A DNA stretch of 64,000 nt from positions 23,118,622-23,182,621 of the forward strand of contig NC_079208.1 of NCBI RefSeq assembly GCF_026745355.1, in the 5' to 3' direction. Position 1 is the first letter of the stretch, and each line of letters starts with the position of its first letter. Shown in pieces: positions 55,810 to 64,000 of this stretch. The translations under genes and the position numbers were made by a program. The notes below the pieces were generated by a model that was not told the DNA's origin, searched no databases, and saw only the letters and a program-made list of their open reading frames with translations. The DNA is from Beta vulgaris subsp. vulgaris (lineage: Eukaryota > Streptophyta > Magnoliopsida > Caryophyllales > Amaranthaceae).

Positions 55810-56955
55810 GTATGGACACCCACAAGCTAGTCACCCCAACACGGAGCTATATGAAGGGGTAATTATAATTGCCAACAAGTGTACTTTGAAGCATGACCCC
55901 TTCTTGATGTTAATCAAGCTGTAATAATAATATGACTTGTAATTCATGAATAAATCTCCTTTTCTCATAAAAAACCTTTTGAACATTGAAAGTTCATAAA
56001 ACCAATCACCTTTCCTTGTAAAGAAATTTAATTTTTCAAAAAGGATAACAAAACTTTTGTATAAAAATGATTAATATATAATTCCTTCTTTTCACTTCCT
56101 AGAGTGAATAATAAAATATTGCAACCAATCATTCCTTCTTTTTACTTGCAAGAGTGAATTATAAGATATTGTAACCATTTTAAACCAAATTTTCTAAACC
56201 AATTCAACCAGTAAATCAATAAACAACTTTATCACATAAAACCACATTTCAAAAGTTCTAGCTACATAATGTACCTTGATCTTGGACAAAGAGTATACTA
56301 TTATCTTAACTTATTCTTATGCTTGAGCTTTCTAATAACCAACCAATAAGTAACTTATCACATGAAATTGATCATGAATCTAATTATGAATGACCTATCA
56401 TGAACATAATATTTTTGAGTAAGAACCATGAAAATCTTTTTCTTAAACCAAAGAAAATGAGAACTTCAAAAAGAAATATAAAACTAAAATAGATAAGAAG
56501 ACAAAGAAGAGCCTTGAAGTAAGAGAGTATGAATTCTTCAAAGTTTTTGTGTGAAAAAGATACCTTAAGGTATGGGGTATTTGTAGGAGTAGAATAGGTA
56601 GTACTAAATTCCAAAATTAAATAGTTTGTATCCTTTACCATAAATTAGGAGATTAAACCAAGATTTGTAACCTTCATCATAAATTTGAAAGTTTTAGGAA
56701 AGCAAAACTCCCCCATTTACTATGAAATCCCGTCGAAAAATAAGGCCATAGTTTTTTTTTTGGTTTTTTTGGAAAAAATTGACTAGGATTTTAAACCAAA
56801 AGCTTAAGAAATCCATTTTTGGCGCCATCTTCCGCCCAAAACAATTTAAAACAAGTGAAATCGTTAAAAATACCCTTTTCTTAAAATATTTATTTTTAAA
56901 AATTAATTTTTTAATTACTTGAATAAATACTCAAAAATATGGGATATTACAGTAA

Positions 56956-57152
56956 GGGCCTGTTCTCCCCAGCTTATTTTCAGTTCAGTTCAGTTCATTC
57001 AGTTCAGTTCAGTTCAGTTCAGCTCCAATCAGTTCAGTTCAGTTCAGTTCAGTTCAGATCAGTTCAGTTCAGTTCAGTTCAGCTCCATTCTTTTATAACC
57101 ATTTTGTTAAATACTATTATTATGTTGGTATAATTTATTTTAATAATTACTC

Positions 57153-57207
<55 letters not shown>

Positions 57208-57232
57208 CATTATTATTATCATTATTCTTATG

Positions 57233-57286
<54 letters not shown>

Positions 57287-58065
57287 TAAATATATATCAT
57301 TACTATTAAGTATTATTATTATTGTTGTTGTTTTTATATATTATTTTGTTTATTATATCTTTACTCATTATTATTACTATTATTATTAGGAAGAACATAG
57401 TTTAGGTCAAAGCACAAATAAACCCACTTTTTTTAGCCCATAAACCAATCAGATCGCGTCAAGACGATTTATGATGTAATTTTCGCAGTCCAACCCAATC
57501 ATTATTTTTATTACTAAATATTTTTATTTTATTAAATCTAATTATTAAAATAGTAATATTAATTTACTTCTTAAATATTGTTGTTATTATATATCATCAA
57601 GTATTAATATATTAATACAAATAATATAAAATAATTATTATTAATTATCATTATTATCATTAATTATTATTATTATTAATTTATGATTATTGATATTATT
57701 TATTTATAACTATCATTTAAAAATATCCAAAAATACTACTATTATTATTATTCATTATTATTACTTATCATTATAATTATTATTTAATATTCATATTATT
57801 ATTGTTCAAAATATTATTTATATATTTATTACATTCAGTTTAATTCAATTTAATTTAATTCAATTCAATTCAATTCAATTCAATTCAATTCAATTCAATT
57901 CAATTCAATTCAATTCAATTAAGTTCAGTTCAGTTCAGTTCAGTTCAGTTCAGTTCAGTTCAGTTCAGCTCCAATAAGTTCAGTTCAGTTCAGTTCAGCT
58001 CTAATAAGTTCAGTTCAGTTCAATTCAGTTCAGTTCAGCTGTTTTATGCCGAAGAGAACAGGCCC
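56956..58065. mobile_element. Tourist-like element filled with microsatellites
   Basis: The left end is GGGCCTGTTCTCCCCAGCTT and the complemented right end is GGGCCTGTTCTCTTCGGCAT, with TAA on each side (56953-56955 and 58066-58068), matching the PIF/Harbinger pattern. Next to both ends are long runs of the TTCAG unit (about 56977-57082 and 57925-58045), with TTCAA variants at 57840-57920 and ATT repeats in the middle. It inserted into the right GTAAG target copy of the outer solo LTR. No transposase ORF is present. Confidence 0.8.
57153..57295 (+). repeat. ATT trinucleotide microsatellite
   Basis: More than forty nearly uninterrupted ATT units, with a few C substitutions at about 57207-57233, lie in the centre of the Tourist-like element. 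Looser ATT-rich DNA continues to about 57830. Confidence 0.9.
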
Positions 58066-58068
58066 TAA

Positions 58069-59250
58069 GTACATTGAACAATGAGGCATATGACATAGGA
58101 AATTTCTTGCTTGGACAACAAGTCTGCACTCGGCATATGACTAGTTTTGGGACATGCATTATATAATGCACATGCAAGAGCTTATGGATTCAAACAAGAA
58201 GAAGACCTGACACTATAATATATGTTTTTTGTGCTGGAATATCATAATAAGACAATGAAAGATGAATAACTAGAATATGAATGAAAACACATATATTCTT
58301 GACTTAATGACCACGAAGGTTGGGACAAAGGTATATGGATATAAGTTCGATTTTCGATTCGGTTTTGAGCCAAAACCAAACTAAACCGAAATAATTATGT
58401 TTTTCAACTTTCAAGTCAAAATGTAAACCAAATTTTCTCATAAACCAAAAGAAACCAAATTTCCATGACGAAAACGAACAAAATAAAAAAAAAAAACCGA
58501 AGTTCTTAAAAATCGAATTTATTTCTCCAACGCTTACCCATACTACCAAGTCCAAGTATTCAAGAAAACATAAAAACCAAACTAGATTTGTAATTAAAAT
58601 GTCAGAATTCTAGGTAAGTCTGAAATTTAGATACTACAAGCTAGAACAAATAAATTCTCAAGGAAAAAAAAACCAAAACGACATCAAGTTTTGTTAATTT
58701 TCGATTGTAATATGAAGAAAAAATATTACGTAGCGTCACGACAAACCTCGAAGGTAAGGGTGATAAAAAAGGAAATGCAAATCACGAATTTAAAAAATCT
58801 GTTAATTGACAACTAATTCTTCCAGGACTTTGTATCAAAGCAAGATTTTTTTTTCCCCATTGCTAAAGGTGTGAAAGAGAGAAATGAGGAGAAAGAAAAT
58901 GAATTGTTGCAGTGATTCGTGAGAGAAGTGAGAATTTGAGTAGTTAATGAGTTAGGATTTAAAGATTTCAAGTGAGGGCTTCCTATTTTATTGGGCCAAT
59001 TATTAAGCAGCATCACTGAATCAAAGGCTACATATGATATTTTTGTTTGGATTCGGGTTTTTCGGTTTTCATAAATCAAAATCGAGTACAAACCCACAAG
59101 AAATAATATTTCAATCCAAACCAAACCAAATTGAGAAAAAAACCAAACTAATTGTAATTGCAGTTTGATTTGGTTTGGTTATTCTTTCGATTTTAACCAA
59201 ATGATTTACACCACTATAGAGGTGGCTGGTAAAAGGGGAAGCAGGCCAAG
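58069..59250. other. AT-rich stretch without recognisable genes
   Basis: No domain-bearing ORF is visible. The segment 58345-59215 is bounded by complementary wording (TTCGATTCGGTTTTGAGCC near 58351; AACCAAACCAAATTGAG near 59117 and TTTGGTTTGGTTATTC near 59168). This is typical of an unclassified plant repeat, but I could not define clean ends. Confidence 0.35.
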
Positions 59251-60630
59251 ATCAATGATGTGGACACATAATCGAGTCCATTTAAGGGCCCAATGATGAA
59301 ACATATCGGGGTATTAATTGGTCTGTACCAAGGGAAAAGTAGTCCGAAAAGCCATCCCAATACTATTTTTAAAGTGTTAAAATTGTCTTTTGAAGCCCGC
59401 TTAATTATTCATGAAAATAAATTATGTTGCGAGCCGACACTTTGTAAAGGCCATATAATTATTCATTATAATTTATTATTTAATTAAAATAAAATAAATA
59501 CTTTCAAAGATATTTTTTATAATTTAAATCGGATTGTATCCCGTAAAATAAGGAATCTGTAGTTAAAAGAGAATTAGAAAATCGTTAAAACGCGGTTTTA
59601 TCAAAAAGCTGTCAAAGCGTCTGAAAAGAAAGGTTGTCAATTTTATCTTTTTTAAAGCATGTGCCATGTAGGCACTGATGATTGGTCATAACGCCTCAGG
59701 CGCACCAATGTTCGCCTGACACGTGTGATTACGAGTCACACAACAAATGACGCCTGGCGCAGCTGTCGCCTGAAGCGCAATTTCGTTTTCCTATAAATAC
59801 TCATCGATTTTCTGAATTAAAGATATGATATATTCCACACTTAACACTGAACTTTAGATTATGAACACCTTACTAATTCTGTAAACAAAACTCATATCTT
59901 TCAAATATACCTTTCAAACACAAACAATTCAGATCTACATACTTTCAGACATACATACACATTCATATCTTTAGGCTTCACGATTGCTCATCCCGAAGGT
60001 TGTCAATCTCGCAGACCCAAGTGACGGTATTATCCTGAGGGTCCTTGAATCAATTTATTATTTTTATTTTACCAATGATTTCCTTTATAATGTAAATCTT
60101 TAATATAAAATTGCTCTTTTTTATATTCTAACCTTTTTATTCCTTTTTTCTATTTATTTTCATATATATTATATGCGTACATGATTGTCTTATTTTAATG
60201 CTTTTATCACCCACATGTTATTATTGCTAATCAAAACCTAAAGAACCATTCTAATTAATATTAATCAGATAATTTAGACAACCTGTTAGGTTCCCTGTAA
60301 TATTGATTGCTTAATAACATATCACTAAAAATAGTTTTTTCTATGTTTCGTGAACTAACCTAGATTTTTAAAATTATTTTTAGGGTGCATGAAAATATTA
60401 GTTGGTTATTCTATTGCATAAAACTTGACTTGAATCGATATTTAGTAGTGGCCAACAATGGGCGACATTGTTCATTGTGACCGTGTTCGTACCTTCACCC
60501 TCGAACTCAACCTATGGTTCATTGACCATCTATGGAGTCAGAATGGCGAAATCTACATTGGATAAGTCCCTAATTTATCCCTATGGTTTCCCAAATATCT
60601 AATTAGGTGTATGAGTCTTCCTTTAAAGAA
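59250..60630 (+). mobile_element. Possible LTR fragment with TATA box
   Basis: A TATAAATA box lies at 59792-59799 after a GC-richer block (GCGCACCAATGTTCGCC, ACACGTGTG). About 830 bases later TTTAAAGAATTC is followed by TTGGCGACT, which resembles the start of a TTGGCGACTC-type primer site of plant Ty3/gypsy elements. No partner LTR or coding region follows, and the left limit is not defined. The reading as an LTR is inference. Confidence 0.35.
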
Positions 60631-61167
60631 TTCTTGGCGACTTCGAAAACGTTTTCAATAAACATTAACAATGGTACAGTCAAATACGCACTCACACCAT
60701 GTAGACAAAATAAAAACACGCCTATGCTTTAACGACTCCGATAAGGAGGATTTTACGAAAAATATTTTTTTTACAAAAGAGTGGGTGAAACTCGAAAAAT
60801 ACGATACATAGTCTTTTTCATGATTTTGAATGACATTACAATTTTGCATATGCATGGCAATTGTTTAAGGCACCATATGGACAATCTACCTTGCTTTCCG
60901 CTTTGTCCTTTGAAAAAGCTTCCTGAACGATAGTGTTTGATCATAGTCATAAGCAAACCTACCCAACCATGGCATTGTTCTCTTGTTGCTAACTTGAGAA
61001 CTTGAGTGCATCTTACACATGGCCACTTGTTTTTAAGTAGAGCTACAAAGCGTGGGATCAATCTCTTATTCATGGACCCTTTTCAGCATTAACCTAAACC
61101 TAACCATAGTTTCGAACAAAGAACTGGACTTTAGGTTAAAACTTTTACATCCATGTTATATGACATT
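60631..61167. other. Stretch without recognisable genes
   Basis: The short minus-strand ORFs (60855-60655 and 61073-60771) show no recognisable domain. If the LTR call to the left is correct, this would be leader DNA of a decayed element. Confidence 0.3.
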
Positions 61168-61445
61168 TGTAACATCCCGTCCAAAACCACGAAGAACAAA
61201 GACTTAACATAAGGAAAAAGATATGAATAATGGCAGCGGAATACAAAAGAGACAGAGATGATACTCTATGGAGTAGAATGGAAAACCATAAATAGACAAA
61301 GGCTTCAGAACTGAAAGTTCAATTTGGAGTATCGTACATGCCTCCAGCTTCATACACCATGTCTTTAATAGAGAAAGATCGATTTTTAAGAGTTCTAAAA
61401 GCTGAAAGTTCCTGACGGATATGGATCAAACTTGTACAGGTGTCA
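61168..61445 (-). mobile_element. LTR-like scrap
   Basis: It starts TGTAACATCCCGTCC and has GGCAGCGGAA 62 bases later, the same landmarks in the same order as the LTR starts at 6743 and 13751. Similarity then fades. It abuts the CACTA transposase remnant and may have replaced its 5' part. Confidence 0.35.
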
Positions 61446-61469
61446 ATGTGAACAACGAAGCTTATTAAT

Positions 61470-62912
61470 ATGAAAAGTCATGACAATCATGTCATGATGC
61501 AAGATATCCTTCCCGTTGCTTAAGAGCAGCGAAGGCTACAAAAGTGATCGATTTGCTTGACGAGTTCTTACTTCTTCAAGAAATTATGCTCCAATGTGCT
61601 TGATCCAGACGAATTAGATGACGTTCAATCGAAGGTAGAACTTACTCTCTGTAAGATGGAGAAGGAGTTTTTGCCAACTTTTTTCACAATAATGGTTCAT
61701 CTACTAATTCATTTGGTTGAAGAGGTCAAACTCGGTGGACCCGTTCATTATAAATGGATGTATCCCATAGAAAGGTCGGTATTTTCTAAAATTATTTTTA
61801 GACAATTTTTTTCCATGTTACACTAACATAATTACATTACTTGAAGGTACTTAGCCTATCTGAAATCTCACGTAAGTAATAAGGCCTCGCCTGAGGGGTC
61901 AATTGCTGAAGGATACTTGCTGAGGGAGACTCTTACATTTTGTTCGAGATACTTGGAAGGTGTGGAGACCGTATTAAATAGACCTAAAAGGAATGATGAT
62001 GGCATTCTAGACTTAGATGCATATCTTTATAACTCTGGGGTCGTGTTATTGGGATGACAAAAATGTTCGTCTTGATGATAGAAGTTTAAGGCAAGCACAT
62101 TGTTATGTCTTGCTTCACTCAGATGAGATGAAACCTGTCATTCAGTAAGTAGCACCATGAGTTATATTATAAGAGTTCATCAAATTCATAAAAATCGTCA
62201 GATAACATTGCATTTTGGCTTGTTTTTAGTGAATTTGTACGTCAAAAGCGAGAAGAGACTCAAATTACGAAAAATCAGGCGAACGACACCATTCAAAATG
62301 AAGGACAATCTATGAATTATCATAATGGCTGCAAAACCAGGTTTTAAGCCTTCTAAATTTGATCATTGTATCCCTTTTTAAGTTATGACCTACATCATTT
62401 AACCTATATTATTTTTTATTCATAGGTTCACAATATAGATGATAGTAGTATACAAGGAAAGATGAGAAGAGCTTTAGCACGTGGTCCATGAAATCGTGTG
62501 AAAAGGGTGAAAGGTTTTCTAATTAGTGGGTGTAAATTTGATGTCATGGATCGTGAACGACATCGAAAGACACAAAATTCTGGAATTATGGTTGAAGCTG
62601 AAGGCCAAGAGTACTTTGGAAAGCTGAAAGCAATTTATGAGTTGAATTACTATGGTTCCTACAAGGTTGTAATATTTCGTTGTGATTGGGTAGACATCCA
62701 CATGGGTTTAAAGACAAATTCAAATGGAAGTGTGTGTGAACTTCTCTAAGTTGATGCATACTGATCGATATTTGTATGACGATCCATTCGTTTTCTCATC
62801 TCAAGCAAAACAAGTATTTTATGTTGAGGATGAGATGCAAAAAGGATGGTTTCATGTTATTAGAACCAAGCCTAGGGACTTGTTTGAAGTAGGCAGTGAT
62901 GGGCTTAATTAG
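61470..62912 (+). pseudogene. C-terminal half of a CACTA TNP2-type transposase gene (DUF4218 and DUF4216)
   Basis: From 61470 the reading is MKSHDNHVMMQDILPVA, then two frameshifts, SSYFFKKLCSNVLDPDEL and LGGPVHYKWMYPIER. A GT-AG intron (61775-61846) joins it to YLAYLKSHVSNKASPEGSIA and LTFCSRYLEGVE, completing DUF4218. After a frameshift and introns at 62146-62229 and 62341-62425 comes the DUF4216 part (GQEYFGKLKAIYELNYYGSY, FRCDWVDI). One more shift leads to VNFSKLMHTDRYLYDDPFVF, QVFYVEDEMQKGWFHVI and TKPRDLFEVG. The catalytic TNP2 domain upstream is missing. Intact relatives mobilise CACTA elements such as the five in this window; this one is dead. Confidence 0.9.
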
Positions 62913-64000
62913 TTTTGCTGTTATGTTTGTCTAGTAGAGTTTGCAAAATTTTCAATCATACATGTACTCTGGCTTTTTTCATGTGATCGAGAAGTGTTTA
63001 TAAAAGTGCTATTGCTCTTAGTTAATTGTACGTATCATTATACATTTTACATGTCATCTTTCAACCTATTTTGATTTCTGACAGTAGGATTGTTTTTTTT
63101 TTTTTTTGCTTTCATTGAGCTTTCTAGAAGACAAATTAAATTGAAGAAATAAGCTAGATTGCGTAATTAGAAACTTGCTATAAATTTCCATAAACTCAAC
63201 AAATGAGAACTAGTTGTAGCTTAGCATATTTAGGAATGTGAATTGTACTATGGGATCTTGCCACCTTTCTTTTGGTGTGATTGCTAGTATCTGCATCTAT
63301 GTTAACGACTATTATTTTCCCCAAGCTAGTCAATATGAACTGTACACAATTTAGGGATTTAAAGACACCCCCTTTATTTTTGATATTAACGACTTGATTT
63401 ATAAAAATCCATGATTGATCTTAATGAGTTAATGTACATACGCTATCATATTGAAGCTTCATATTGACTAGCTTGGGGAAAACTTCACGTGCAATGCTGT
63501 AGATGTCTTGGACCTTGTCCTGCAATTTATTATTCAAGGTAGGGCTTGGGGCTGATCTTGAATTGTAAGGAATTTGTCTCTCTTGCTAAGCTCTTTGTAT
63601 CCCCAAGACCCAACTATGCAATATGTCATAATAAGATATAGGCTATTGAATATTGAAACTTGTTTAATTTGTTTATGGTCCATCAGCTCTTTGACAGATG
63701 TGATTGGTCTACGTGAATTATGAACTGGGGCCATTTTAAGTTGATTTTTTTCAGGTATGTTCTAGATAACTAACTCAGCTATCTGCTATTAATATTCTCA
63801 ATAGGAGTGTGATTTCCATTATGCACTGGCATTGGGATTTTCATCGTGCATCACTTAATCTGGGGGTCTCTGCTGGTCTCCTTTTTCCATGGGGGAGGGG
63901 ATTTTTGGATCTTTCATCTTTTATAGTGTAATCTTCAATTGACAGTGATACCTTTAATATGGTTTGTAGCTTTCATCAACCTTTATGTGAATCTAAACTG
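62913..64000. other. AT-rich end of window without recognisable genes
   Basis: Apart from the inverted repeat at 63315-63482 and a T run at 63091-63107 I see no gene or element. The right end of the CACTA element that owned the TNP2 remnant is not identifiable here. Confidence 0.4.
63315..63482. repeat. Perfect 25-bp inverted repeat with 118-base loop
   Basis: TTTTCCCCAAGCTAGTC continues through CAATATGAA at 63339. Its exact complement lies at 63458-63482. The loop is AT-rich and non-coding. It could be a small hairpin RNA source, the remains of a MITE or a foldback element. Confidence 0.8.

Larger units (their letters stand above)
13751..56951 (-). mobile_element. Solo LTR (oldest layer), split into four pieces by later insertions
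   Basis: The plus strand starts TGTAACACCCCAAATT at 13751 and ends GATATTACA at 56951, flanked by GTAAG at 13746-13750 and 56952-56956. LTR pieces are 13751-13943, 15249-15584, 20530-20629 and 55815-56951, about 1.77 kb together. They match, in reverse complement and collinearly, the uninterrupted solo LTR at 33415-35075 (for example AAGCTAGTCA and ACGGAGCTATAT near 55832-55855 against 34420-34452). No internal retroviral region belongs to it, so it is a solo LTR left by LTR-LTR recombination. The intervening insertions are a hAT element, a LINE and gypsy-A. Confidence 0.88.

Noticed and set aside
56939..57133. ORF with repeated Ser-Val-Gln-Phe units
   Set aside because: It simply translates the TTCAG microsatellite.

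Overview
The window is nuclear DNA from a flowering plant, most likely a eudicot. It is AT-rich, has no intact host gene, and is built almost entirely of plant transposon classes: Tat-lineage Ty3/gypsy elements, an L1-type LINE, CACTA (En/Spm), MULE, hAT, Stowaway and Tourist-like elements, TRIMs and a tRNA-derived SINE. I cannot fix the species; a Caryophyllales-like genome is only a guess. All coding sequences seen carry stops, frameshifts or insertions, so the region looks like old silenced heterochromatin.

Layout. Bases 1-2895 are the 3' end of an LTR retrotransposon, with its 3' LTR at 1238-2895. Bases 2896-12402 hold a minus-strand LTR retrotransposon without ORFs. Its left LTR is interrupted by a TRIM (2959-3433). 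Its right LTR is interrupted by a CACTA-ended element (7464-11363) that carries a broken MULE transposase. A SINE (12403-12515) and an anonymous AT-rich stretch follow.

From 13751 to 56951 one solo LTR (flanked by GTAAG) has been split by successive insertions: a hAT element (13944-15240), a full-length LINE (15585-20515) and a minus-strand Tat-like gypsy element (20630-55809, called gypsy-A here). Gypsy-A in turn hosts a CACTA element carrying a fragment of a MET1-type DNA methyltransferase gene (20716-23718), a second CACTA (26503-28363), a plus-strand Tat element (28882-41095, gypsy-B), and a CACTA inside a CACTA (47759-53975 around 47806-52442). Gypsy-B itself contains a minus-strand TRIM (29812-30637) and a second solo LTR of the same family as the outermost one (33415-35075).

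Bases 56956-58065 are a Tourist-like element filled with pentanucleotide and ATT microsatellites, inserted in the right target-site copy of the outer solo LTR. Beyond it lie a possible LTR (about 59250-60630), an LTR scrap and the decayed C-terminal half of a CACTA TNP2-type transposase gene (61470-62912). The last kilobase holds one perfect 25-bp inverted repeat.

Working relations. Both Tat elements have gag-protease-RT-RNase H-second RNase H-integrase in order, and both carry an extra antisense ORF between integrase and 3' LTR. In each, that ORF has a mobile-domain or gypsy-transposase-like N-terminus and a coiled-coil C-terminus. The nested order, with a target-site duplication at almost every junction, gives a relative insertion history. 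The points most worth following are the MET1 capture, the MULE transposase within CACTA ends, and the paired antisense ORFs.
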